Origin: Nitrospirota bacterium
Lineage (GTDB): Bacteria; Nitrospirota; UBA9217
Assembly: GCA_017885365.1 (NCBI GenBank)
Contig: JAFNGD010000454.1
Coordinates: 2,916-10,082 of the forward strand
Reading direction: 5' to 3'
DNA: 7,167 nucleotides
Both the position numbers and the translations under genes were made by a program. The notes under the pieces were generated by a model that was not told the origin of the DNA, searched no databases, and saw only the letters and a program-made list of their open reading frames with translations. Shown here piece after piece: positions 1 to 6,106 of the stretch; the first letter of the stretch is position 1, and the number at the start of each line of letters is the position of its first letter.

Positions 1-620
1 CAGATCTCCGCCTCCCGCGCAAGCTTGGCCTCGGTGGCGTTCGTCATGCCGATGACATCGACGTTCCACTCGCGGTAGGTCATGGACTCGGCCCGGGTGG
101 AGAACTGCGGTCCCTCCATACAGAGGTAGGTGCCGCCCCGGTGGACCGTCGCCCCGACCTTGTTCCCCGCTTCGATCAGCACCGAGCAGAGGCCGGCGCA
201 GACCGGGTCCGCCATCCCCACGTGGGCGACGATGCCGTTCCCGAAGAACGTGCTCCGGCGATGTTTCGTATGATCATAGAACTGGTCCGGGACCACGATA
301 TCCCCCGGCTTGATCTCTTCCTTCATGCTGCCCACGGCGCTGACCGAGATGATCCGCTCCACGCCCAGCTTCTTCATCCCGTAGATGTTCGCCCGATAGT
401 TGATGTCTGTGGGCATGATGCGATGGCCCCGTCCATGGCGCGGGAGGAAGGCAATCCGGATGCCGTGGAGCGTGCCGACAATATAGTCATCCGACGGTCT
501 GCCGAAGGGTGTGACGACCTTGACGGACCTGATATTCGTGAGCCCTTCGATCTCGTAGAGGCCGCTGCCGCCGATTACGCCGATAGCCACCCGTTCCGTT
601 CGTGTCGTCCTTTTCGCCAT
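1..620 (-). CDS. mtnP: S-methyl-5'-thioadenosine phosphorylase (MTAP), 3' end cut by window
   Basis: The visible part is 206 residues of a cytoplasmic purine nucleoside phosphorylase family 2 enzyme. It is expected to cleave 5'-methylthioadenosine with phosphate to adenine and methylthioribose-1-phosphate, in methionine salvage. Seen: the N-terminal phosphate loop VIGGSGLYE (residues 15-23), the LPRHGRGHR motif (59-67), INYRANIY (73-80), SVSAVGS (92-98), the [12 protein letters not shown] signature (168-179) and [18 protein letters not shown] (189-206). These match bacterial MTAPs closely. The family is about 280-295 residues, so roughly 80 are missing. The residues that separate adenine from hypoxanthine substrates lie in the missing part, so methylthioinosine phosphorylase cannot be excluded. 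The ATG at 620 is preceded by TAAGGA (629-634) at 8 nt spacing and sits the usual dozen residues before the GGSG loop. It lies 110 bp after hfq with no terminator seen, so cotranscription is likely. Confidence 0.93.
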   Translation of the reverse strand, partial: MAKRTTRTERVAIGVIGGSGLYEIEGLTNIRSVKVVTPFGRPSDDYIVGTLHGIRIAFLPRHGRGHRIMPTDINYRANIYGMKKLGVERIISVSAVGSMKEEIKPGDIVVPDQFYDHTKHRRSTFFGNGIVAHVGMADPVCAGLCSVLIEAGNKVGATVHRGGTYLCMEGPQFSTRAESMTYREWNVDVIGMTNATEAKLAREAEI

Positions 621-730
621 TCCTGATGTCCTTACCTAGGTTAACTGCGGAGGCCGCGGAGCGCGCTGGAAAGGACAGCTCGGAACAAGATCCTCTCTCG
701 ATGGACTCTCCGTGCTCTGTGGTAACAGAT
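621..730 (-). other. hfq-mtnP spacer
   Basis: This 110-bp gap holds the mtnP ribosome site (629-634) near its left end. I see no stem followed by a T-tract on the minus strand, so no terminator for hfq. On the plus strand it contains the heptamers CTCCGTG and CTCTGTG in tandem (708-721) and two GCGGAG hexamers (647-652, 656-661). The 8-bp palindrome ACCTAGGT is also present but is too short to interpret. No convincing promoter was found. Confidence 0.5.
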
Positions 731-1003
731 CTAGCTTTGCACCGTTCCCGGCACCGGCTCGGCCTCTTTCTTTGCCTCAATGCCTTCGAGAAGTTCTACC
801 GGCTTCTCGGGGATGATGGTTGAGATGGCATGCTTGTAGACGAGCTGCTGGTTCTCCTGCTTCATGAGGATGACAAAGTTGTCGAAGCCCTTGATGGTCC
901 CGGAAATGCGGGCTCCGTTCACCAGATACATGGTCACCGGTATCTTTTCCTTGCGCATCTGGTTCAAGAAAATGTCCTGCAGATTCACCTGCGACTTGCC
1001 CAT
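731..1003 (-). CDS. hfq: RNA chaperone Hfq
   Basis: Hfq is a hexameric Sm-like protein in the cytoplasm that binds small RNAs and mRNAs and promotes their pairing. The 90-residue product has the N-terminal helix [18 protein letters not shown] (6-23). Sm1 is [22 protein letters not shown] (26-47, shown as a reference to the region), and Sm2 contains [10 protein letters not shown] (56-65). Q9, F43 and Y56-K57-H58 correspond to the poly-U-binding proximal-face residues of E. coli Hfq (Q8, F42, Y55-K56-H57). The rim patch reads RKEK (17-20) rather than RRER. A charged, proline-containing tail of about 25 residues follows, much shorter than in E. coli. A TTG at 1006 lies directly in front, but GGAGG (1009-1013) is 5 nt from the ATG at 1003 and only 2 nt from the TTG, so ATG is chosen. 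The gene follows miaA by 70 bp, the classic miaA-hfq order. Confidence 0.97.
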   Translation of the reverse strand: MGKSQVNLQDIFLNQMRKEKIPVTMYLVNGARISGTIKGFDNFVILMKQENQQLVYKHAISTIIPEKPVELLEGIEAKKEAEPVPGTVQS

Positions 1004-1008
1004 CAAAA

Positions 1009-1013
1009 CCTCC
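1009..1013 (-). promoter_or_regulatory. hfq ribosome binding site
   Basis: The minus strand reads GGAGG, a full Shine-Dalgarno core, 5 nt upstream of the ATG at 1003. The spacing decides the start in favour of this ATG over the adjacent TTG at 1006. Confidence 0.85.
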
Positions 1014-1032
1014 GTGAAACGGGAACAAGAGA

Positions 1033-1041
1033 ATTATCCCA
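1033..1041 (-). promoter_or_regulatory. possible extended -10 promoter for hfq
   Basis: The minus strand reads TGGGATAAT between miaA and hfq, which fits an extended -10 element (TGn followed by GATAAT, one mismatch to TATAAT). The best -35 at 17 nt spacing is poor (GTAAAA), as is usual with extended -10 sites. Transcription would start near 1026, leaving a leader of about 23 nt that still includes the GGAGG. In E. coli hfq has internal promoters within the miaA region, so an extra promoter here is plausible. The match is short and could be chance. Confidence 0.3.
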
Positions 1042-1073
1042 CACCTACAAATGAGTTTTACAGTTTTGCAATC

Positions 1074-2024
1074 TTATACCAAGTTATCTGGAATTTCAAT
1101 GGTTTTCTTTATCTGCTGCACAATTTCCCCGGGCATTTCGAGCCCTGTGATGTCCACCCACCGGGCGTCCGGCTCCCGCCTGAACCAGGTGAACTGTCGC
1201 TTCGCGAACCGCTTGGTGTCCCGTTTGAGAAGCTCAACGGTCTCGTCGAATGATGCCCGGTTGTTGAAATAATCGATAAAATGGCTGTATCCGATGGCCT
1301 GCATGGAAATGAGGTCGCTGCTGTATCCTTTCAGGATCAGCCCCTTCACCTCGTCCTCGAGCCCCAGGGCGATCATTTGGTCCACGCGCTGTTCTATGCG
1401 CGGGTAGAGTTCGGACCGGCCCCGGACCAGGAAGAGCAACCGGAACGCATGCGTCTTCTCCTGAAAGGCGTGGGCCTTCTGGAGGTCCGAAAGCTTCCGG
1501 TCCCTGATGTAGTACACTTCCAGCGCCCTGATCGTGCGCCGCAGGTCGTTCGGGTGGATCTTGATGGCCGACTCGGGATCGAGCCTGACCAGGTCCGCGT
1601 AGAGCGTTCCCTCACCGCTCTCGGACTCCTTCCTCAGGAGCCGCTCCCGCAGTTCCATGTCCGCCGGCGGTCCGTGGAGCAGCCCCCGCATCAATGCACG
1701 GATATAGAGGCCCGTCCCCCCCACCACGATGGGCATGCCCCCGCTCATCAGGATGCCGTCGATGGCGTTCCGCGCGTCGCGAAGATAATCGCCGACACTG
1801 TAGGGCTGGGCCGGGTCAACGATGTCGATCATGTGGTGATAGACCAGCGCCCGCTGCTCCGGAGAGGGTTTCGCCGTCCCGATGTCCATGCCCCGGTAGA
1901 TCTGCATCGAGTCCGCGCTCACGATCTCCGCACCCCACTCCTGGGCGAGCAGGAGTGAGGCTTCGGTCTTCCCGACCGCGGTGGGACCGGCGAGGATGAG
2001 GATGGGTTTCTGTTCGGAAGGCAT
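1074..2024 (-). CDS. miaA: tRNA dimethylallyltransferase MiaA
   Basis: MiaA transfers the dimethylallyl group of dimethylallyl diphosphate to N6 of A37 in tRNAs reading UNN codons, giving i6A; MiaB may then thiomethylate it. The 316-residue product is full length. Visible motifs are the P-loop GPTAVGKT (13-20), SADSMQIYRGMDIGTAKP (36-53) with the catalytic Asp (D38), HHMIDI (63-68), VVGGTGLYIRAL (100-111), DLRRTIRALEVY (160-171), and the C-terminal KRFAKRQFTWFRRE stretch, where R-Q-x-T-W-F-R is the family signature. The ATG at 2024 is one nucleotide beyond the terC stop codon. No Shine-Dalgarno sequence is visible before it (the upstream bases are AAACCCGAATAAT), so translation is probably coupled to terC. 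hfq follows after 70 bp. Confidence 0.97.
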   Translation of the reverse strand: MPSEQKPILILAGPTAVGKTEASLLLAQEWGAEIVSADSMQIYRGMDIGTAKPSPEQRALVYHHMIDIVDPAQPYSVGDYLRDARNAIDGILMSGGMPIVVGGTGLYIRALMRGLLHGPPADMELRERLLRKESESGEGTLYADLVRLDPESAIKIHPNDLRRTIRALEVYYIRDRKLSDLQKAHAFQEKTHAFRLLFLVRGRSELYPRIEQRVDQMIALGLEDEVKGLILKGYSSDLISMQAIGYSHFIDYFNNRASFDETVELLKRDTKRFAKRQFTWFRREPDARWVDITGLEMPGEIVQQIKKTIEIPDNLV

Positions 2025-2025
2025 A

Positions 2026-2775
2026 TTATTCGGGTTTGTCGACGACTGCCTTATGCAGCCTAAGCGGATGGCTGGCCTTCTTCCGCATCCTGATGTTCAG
2101 CATCTCCACCACCGTGGAGAAGGCCATGGCAAAATAGATATAGCCCCGCGGCACGTGCCAGCCGAACCCCTCGGCGATCAGCGTGACCCCGATCACCACG
2201 AGGAAGCTGAGCGCCAGGACCTTGATGGTAGGGTGACGGTCCACGAAATCGCCGATGGCCTTTGCGGCGAACATCATCACGATCACGGCCAGCACGATGG
2301 CGATGATCATTACCGCCACATCCTGCGCCAGTCCAACGGCGGTGATCACCGAATCGAGGGAAAAGATGATGTCGATGATCGAGATCTGGACGATGGTGGC
2401 GGCGAATCCGGCAAGCGCGCCTGCCGTGCGCTCCTCCTCCGCCCCTTCCAGGCTCTCGTGGATCTCCACGGTGCTCTTCCAGAGCAGGAAGAGCCCGCCG
2501 CCGATCAGGATGATGTCCCGCCCCGAAATGCCCTTCTCAAGGACCGAGAACAGCGGCGAGGTCAGCTTCATGACCCAGGTGATCGAGAGCAGCAGCAGGA
2601 TGCGCGTCACCATGGCGAAGCCCAGTCCGAGCATCCTGCCCTTCTGCCGCTGGTGCTCCGGTAGCCTCCCGACGAGGATGGAGATGAAGATGATGTTGTC
2701 GATGCCCAGCACGATCTCGAGCGTTGTGAGCGTCACAAGCGCGATCCATGCTTCAATATTAAATATCCAGTCCAT
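2026..2775 (-). CDS. TerC family integral membrane protein (YgdQ-like)
   Basis: The 249-residue product is a polytopic inner-membrane protein of the TerC family. Some relatives export manganese (Alx, MeeF/MeeY of Bacillus) and others are tied to tellurite resistance or metalation of secreted proteins; its substrate here is unknown. About seven hydrophobic segments are seen, near residues 10-32, 48-68, 84-99, 121-146, 153-171, 185-203 and 211-228. The family acidic motifs are present: LEIVLGIDNIIFIS (19-32, with E20 and D26-N27) and DIIFSLDSVITAVGL (135-149, with D135 and D141). The GYIYFAMAFSTVVEMLN segment (211-227) and the length resemble E. coli YgdQ more than the 320-residue Alx. A TTG at 2778 abuts the ATG; GAGGAA (2781-2786) suits the ATG at 2775. 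The gene ends 1 nt before miaA and begins 63 bp after mutL, so it is embedded in the mutL-miaA-hfq unit. Confidence 0.93.
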   Translation of the reverse strand: MDWIFNIEAWIALVTLTTLEIVLGIDNIIFISILVGRLPEHQRQKGRMLGLGFAMVTRILLLLSITWVMKLTSPLFSVLEKGISGRDIILIGGGLFLLWKSTVEIHESLEGAEEERTAGALAGFAATIVQISIIDIIFSLDSVITAVGLAQDVAVMIIAIVLAVIVMMFAAKAIGDFVDRHPTIKVLALSFLVVIGVTLIAEGFGWHVPRGYIYFAMAFSTVVEMLNIRMRKKASHPLRLHKAVVDKPE

Positions 2776-2780
2776 CAACG

Positions 2781-2786
2781 TTCCTC
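2781..2786 (-). promoter_or_regulatory. terC ribosome binding site
   Basis: The minus strand reads GAGGAA. The GAGG core lies 7 nt before the ATG at 2775 and 4 nt before the alternative TTG at 2778, which favours the ATG. Confidence 0.75.
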
Positions 2787-2808
2787 ATTCACATAAAAGA
2801 GTGTGTGC

Positions 2809-2830
2809 CAGGCATGATCGATCAGGCCTG
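2809..2830 (-). repeat. interrupted palindrome in mutL-terC spacer
   Basis: A 22-bp near-perfect palindrome lies 8 bp after the mutL stop codon. The outer arms CAGGC/GCCTG flank the exact 10-bp palindrome TGATCGATCA, with one mismatched pair between them. As RNA it can fold into a 5-bp stem, a C-U mismatch, a 3-bp stem and a UCGA loop. The nearest U-run (UUUU) is about 9 nt further on, so this is not a standard terminator. It may be an RNA stability or processing element, or a dyad protein site. Confidence 0.5.
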
Positions 2831-2838
2831 CAGCCGGT

Positions 2839-4599
2839 CTATATCCGCTTGAACATTTTTTTGATCTCATCCATCGGGAACCGCACCACCGTCGGACGTC
2901 CATGGGGGCACGAATGGGGCATGCGGCAGGAAAAGAGGTCCTCGAGCAGACCCTCCATCTCCTGCATGCTGAGCCGTCGATGGACCTTGATAGCCGGGTG
3001 GCAGGCCATGACGCTCAGGACCTCGTCGCGAAGCGCATCCATCTTCCCGCTTTTTCCATGGACCTTGATCTCGTCGAGAATGTCAACGAGAAGGCGCTTG
3101 TAGTCCCCGCCGGCCAGGAGGGCCGGGACGGTCTTAATGACGAACGTAGCCCCTCCGAATTCCTCAACAAGAAACCCGAGACGTTTCAGTTCGGGAAGGT
3201 ATTCAGCGAGCATTTCCTTCTCGGCATGACCGAGCTCGACCTGCACCGGCAGGAGCAGGTCCTGGACCGGGATCGTCCCCGCAGCATACTGGTCCTGGAG
3301 CTTTTCGAACAGCACGCGTTCATGCGCGGCATGCTGGTCGATGAGCGCCATGCCGTCGTTCGACTGCGCGACAATGAAGGAGTCATGGACCTGGGCAAGG
3401 GGAAAGAGCGGAGCGGGAGACAAGCCGACAGGGAGACGGGGCAACAGAACATCATCCCTTCCTCCCGCCCCCTCCCTCGGAAAGAGCGGATGTGTGGAGC
3501 CGTATTCCGATGTACGGGAAGCGAAATCCGCAATCGCCTCCTTCACCCGGTCCGTATACCCCTGCCCGCTCTCTCGGCCGCCGATATCCGCCTGCCGCGC
3601 AGGCCGCCCATGGCTTCCCAGGGCCTCACGGATCACGTCCCGCACGAGGTCGTGGATCTGGGACTGGTTCCGGAACCGGACCTCCGCCTTGGCGGGATGG
3701 ACGTTCACATCGACCAGCGTGGGGTCAAGATCGATGAAGATGAACCCGGCGGGATGCCGGTCGCGCATGATAAGGTCGGCATAGGCCGCGTACAGCGCAT
3801 GGGACAGCGATGCATTTTTTACGAACCTGCCGTTTATGTAAAATTCCTGACTGGTCCGGTCCCCCCGTGTATAGGTCGGCCTGGCAATGAGGCCATAGAC
3901 ACGCACGCTGTCCCGGCCGCCCGAGAACTCGATCAGGTTCTCCGCGAGCTCGCTTCCATGGATCTGGAATGCCCGATCGCGAATTCCGCTCGAATGGGGA
4001 AGGTCCAGTACCGTCTTCTTGTCATGGGTCAGCCGGAAGCGGATATCGGGACGCGCCATGGCCTGGTGAGACACGGCGGAGATGATATGCGAAAGTTCGG
4101 TGGATGCGCTCTTCAGAAACTTCAGCCGGGCAGGAGTATTATAGAACAGGTGCTTGACCTTGAGAGACGTTCCCGGCGATGCAGCGGCATCGCCGATGTT
4201 CCTGACCGTGCCTCCCTCGATGTCGATCACGGTTCCCGCGTTCGCGCCCTTCTGCGCGGTGACCATGGTCACCTGTGATACGGACGCAATGCTCGACAGG
4301 GCCTCGCCCCGGAACCCCATAGTGCGGATCGTTTCCAGGTCGGATTCGGAGGCTATCTTGCTCGTGGCGTGGCGCTCAAAGGCGGTCCGGGCGTCCTCCC
4401 GTGACATGCCGCTGCCATTATCCGAAACGGCGATCAGGCGCCTTCCTGACTGTTCTATTTCGACGAAAATCTCCCCGGCGCCGGCATCGATGGCATTCTC
4501 GATGAGCTCCTTGACAACGGATGCCGGTCGCTCCACCACCTCTCCGGCGGCGATTTTGTTGATGAGATTTTCTGGAAGGACCTTGATGAGTGAGGGCAT
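2839..4599 (-). CDS. mutL: DNA mismatch repair endonuclease MutL
   Basis: MutL is a dimeric ATPase recruited by MutS that nicks the new strand at mismatches. The 586-residue product has an N-terminal GHKL ATPase: KELIENAIDAGA (30-41, with catalytic E31 and Mg-binding N35), VSDNGSGM (58-65), RHATSKI (76-82), GFRGEAL (95-101) and the FYNTPARLKFLK motif. A low-complexity linker of about 70 residues (roughly 335-405) leads to the C-terminal dimerisation and nuclease domain. That domain has an intact metal motif DQHA(x)2E(x)4E (421-432), QDLLLP (446-451) resembling the beta-clamp-binding motif, ACHPAIK (532-538) and CPHGRP (564-569). It is therefore an endonuclease MutL, so MutH is not expected. 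The frame is open upstream to 4740, but that stretch is translated repeat DNA, and the conserved N-terminus begins at the ATG at 4599. No Shine-Dalgarno sequence precedes it. Confidence 0.97.
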   Translation of the reverse strand: MPSLIKVLPENLINKIAAGEVVERPASVVKELIENAIDAGAGEIFVEIEQSGRRLIAVSDNGSGMSREDARTAFERHATSKIASESDLETIRTMGFRGEALSSIASVSQVTMVTAQKGANAGTVIDIEGGTVRNIGDAAASPGTSLKVKHLFYNTPARLKFLKSASTELSHIISAVSHQAMARPDIRFRLTHDKKTVLDLPHSSGIRDRAFQIHGSELAENLIEFSGGRDSVRVYGLIARPTYTRGDRTSQEFYINGRFVKNASLSHALYAAYADLIMRDRHPAGFIFIDLDPTLVDVNVHPAKAEVRFRNQSQIHDLVRDVIREALGSHGRPARQADIGGRESGQGYTDRVKEAIADFASRTSEYGSTHPLFPREGAGGRDDVLLPRLPVGLSPAPLFPLAQVHDSFIVAQSNDGMALIDQHAAHERVLFEKLQDQYAAGTIPVQDLLLPVQVELGHAEKEMLAEYLPELKRLGFLVEEFGGATFVIKTVPALLAGGDYKRLLVDILDEIKVHGKSGKMDALRDEVLSVMACHPAIKVHRRLSMQEMEGLLEDLFSCRMPHSCPHGRPTVVRFPMDEIKKMFKRI

Positions 4600-4600
4600 A

Positions 4601-4689
4601 GGATTCAGAAGCCAGGAGCCAGAAGTCAGGAGCCGGAAGTAAGCAGTTTGTGCAGTTCTCCTGGCTCCTGAATCCTGACTCCTGTCTCC
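4601..4689. repeat. heptamer repeat arrays in inverted orientation, M16-mutL spacer
   Basis: Nearly the whole 97-bp gap is built from a degenerate 7-bp unit. On the plus strand 4605-4646 reads as six units: TCAGAAG, CCAGGAG, CCAGAAG, TCAGGAG, CCGGAAG, TAAGCAG. After a short spacer, 4658-4685 reads as four units in the opposite sense: CTCCTGG, CTCCTGA, ATCCTGA, CTCCTGT, followed by CTCC. The first array also shows a 14-bp period (AGAAGCCAGGAGCC, then AGAAGTCAGGAGCC). Bases 4601-4618 and 4658-4675 are inverted copies with 17 of 18 matches. In minus-strand RNA the one difference is a G-U pair, giving a continuous 18-bp stem with a 39-nt loop. The stem occupies positions -19 to -2 before the mutL AUG. 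Confidence 0.85.
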
Positions 4690-4696
4690 GTGCGAT

Positions 4697-6046
4697 TCAG
4701 TACTTGAGTTGTATTTTTTCCTGGTCTCCCAGGACCACAATAATGATCTTGTCCGGGTCGAGGTATTTCTTCGCCACGCGGAGGATGTCCTCGCGCGTCA
4801 CGGCATTGATGAGCTTGGGATATTTCTGCGGGTAGTCGAGGCCGAGGTTGTAGATCTCCACCGAGGTCATCATCCCGGCGATCTTCGCGGAGGTGTCCAT
4901 GCGCAGCGGAAAGCTCCCGGTGAGATAGGCCTTTGCGTCGGCAAGCTCTTTCTCCGATACCGGTTCCGTCCTGATCCTTTTCAGCTCCTTGAAGATCTCC
5001 TCGATGGCCTGGTTGGCCGATTCGTTCTTCGTCTGTACCCAGACCCGGAAGGACCCCGGTTCCTTCTGCGCCGAGAACGAGCTGTGCACGTCGTAAGCCA
5101 GGCCCCGGTTGTCCCGGATGTTGTCCATGAGCCGCGACGAGAAGCCTCCCCCGCCGAGGATGTAGTTCATGATCATGACAGCATAATAGTCCGGGTTCTC
5201 GCGGCTGATGCCCAGATGCCCCATGGCAATATTGGCCTGCGTGATCTTCTTGTCAAGTTTCCTGACGACGACCGCTCCGATCTCCGGGGGTGCGCTGTGC
5301 GACGGAGTAGATTTCTCCGCCGGATTCCAGCCTTTGAAATACTCGTTCAATAGGGGCACGATCTCCTTTTCGGCAACGTCCCCCACCACGGCGATGATGG
5401 CGTCATTGGGGCCGTAGCGCCGTGAATAGAAATCGACCATGTCCTGCCGGACGAGCTTCGGAAGGTAAGCGGCCACATCGTCGTTCGTCTTGCCGTAGGG
5501 GTGGCCGCCGAAGACCGCCTTGGTAAATGCCTCCCCGGCGATGACGTCGGGCTCCTCCTTCTGGCGCTGGATCGAGGCCAGGGTCTCCTTGACCTTCCGG
5601 TCGATCTCTTTCTGGTCGAACAGGGGATGCATGAGAACGTCGGCCAGCAGGTCGAGTCCCGTCCGGAGGTCCTTCTTCAGGACGCGGAGGCTTGCCGATG
5701 CATAGTCATCGCCGCCGGAGACCGAGAGCGAACCGCCGACGAAATCGATCTCCCGGCTGATCTGGTTCGCCGTGCGTTTCGTCGTTCCCTGCGTGAGGAG
5801 CGATGCCGTGAGCGACGCCAGACCGGGCTTTGTCGGAGGTTCTACAACGCCCCCTGCCTTGATGGCCATGCTCACGGTCACCATGGGGATCTCATGTTTC
5901 TCGGCGAGCAGCAGCACCATGCCGTTCTTCAGAACGATCCGCTTGCCCAGCGTCCCGTCAGCCTGCGCCAAGGTTGGCATGATTGCTAGCACAATGATCG
6001 CTGCAACGAGAATGGCCTTTCTTATGAGCCGAATGTTATTCCGCAT
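4697..6046 (-). CDS. secreted M16-family protein lacking the zinc site (probable non-catalytic partner)
   Basis: The 449-residue product begins with a Sec signal peptide: MRNNIRLIRK, then the hydrophobic stretch 11-26, with likely cleavage after AQA (27-29). It should therefore be periplasmic. Two M16 half-domains follow. At the position of the HxxEH zinc motif the protein reads GLASLTASLLTQGT (75-88), so H, E and H are replaced by S78, A81 and S82 and it cannot bind zinc in the usual way. The C-terminal half keeps the Arg/Tyr pair typical of M16 second domains, in SSRLMDNIRDNRGLAYDV (303-320; R305 and Y318). Paired M16B genes, one with zinc site and one with R/Y, are known to form heterodimeric peptidases, and the active-type gene lies directly upstream. 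GGAG (6053-6056) is 6 nt before the ATG at 6046. The frame stays open upstream to 6238 inside the neighbouring gene, but the signal peptide and ribosome site fix this start. Confidence 0.93.
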   Translation of the reverse strand: MRNNIRLIRKAILVAAIIVLAIMPTLAQADGTLGKRIVLKNGMVLLLAEKHEIPMVTVSMAIKAGGVVEPPTKPGLASLTASLLTQGTTKRTANQISREIDFVGGSLSVSGGDDYASASLRVLKKDLRTGLDLLADVLMHPLFDQKEIDRKVKETLASIQRQKEEPDVIAGEAFTKAVFGGHPYGKTNDDVAAYLPKLVRQDMVDFYSRRYGPNDAIIAVVGDVAEKEIVPLLNEYFKGWNPAEKSTPSHSAPPEIGAVVVRKLDKKITQANIAMGHLGISRENPDYYAVMIMNYILGGGGFSSRLMDNIRDNRGLAYDVHSSFSAQKEPGSFRVWVQTKNESANQAIEEIFKELKRIRTEPVSEKELADAKAYLTGSFPLRMDTSAKIAGMMTSVEIYNLGLDYPQKYPKLINAVTREDILRVAKKYLDPDKIIIVVLGDQEKIQLKY

Positions 6047-6074
6047 ACCACGCTCCGCTTTCCGAAATGTATTT

Positions 6075-6106
6075 CTCCGCGTCTCCCCGTCCCCGCGTCG
6101 ACCGGT
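6075..6106. repeat. degenerate 8-bp tandem repeat between the two M16 genes
   Basis: The plus strand reads CTCCGCGT, CTCCCCGT, CCCCGCGT, CGACCGGT: three good copies and one decayed copy of an 8-bp unit (minus strand ACGCGGRG). The last copy ends on the first plus-strand base of the stop codon of the upstream M16 gene. The array fills most of the 59-bp gap (6047-6105). The remaining part carries the ribosome site of the downstream gene. Confidence 0.6.

Noticed and set aside
632..642. Palindrome ACCTAGGT as an operator
   Set aside because: Eight bases of symmetry alone are common by chance and do not extend outward.
1281..1958. A 225-codon plus-strand open frame opposite miaA, and a similar one at 1981-2664 opposite terC
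   Set aside because: Both are antisense to confident genes, with shadow-like composition (many His, Asp, Arg, Pro) and no family motif.
2800..2830. Rho-independent terminator after mutL
   Set aside because: The stem has a mismatch, and the U-run is only four long and about 9 nt away from the stem.
2776..2838. yybP-ykoY manganese riboswitch upstream of the TerC-family gene
   Set aside because: Some terC-family genes have one, but this 63-bp gap is too short and lacks the multi-stem layout; only a single palindrome is present.
2902..4278. A 458-codon open frame on the plus strand opposite mutL
   Set aside because: It lies wholly antisense to a well-conserved mutL, shows no recognisable domain, and has the Arg/Pro/His/Asp-rich composition expected from the shadow of a GC-rich gene.
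4600..4740. N-terminal extension of MutL by 47 residues
   Set aside because: The extension would overlap the M16 gene and translate the heptamer repeat (including residues LTSGSWLLNP). MutL proteins normally begin right at the short segment before I-A-A-G-E-V.
4709..5353. A 214-codon plus-strand open frame opposite the second M16 gene
   Set aside because: Antisense shadow of a confident CDS with no motif and no good ribosome site.
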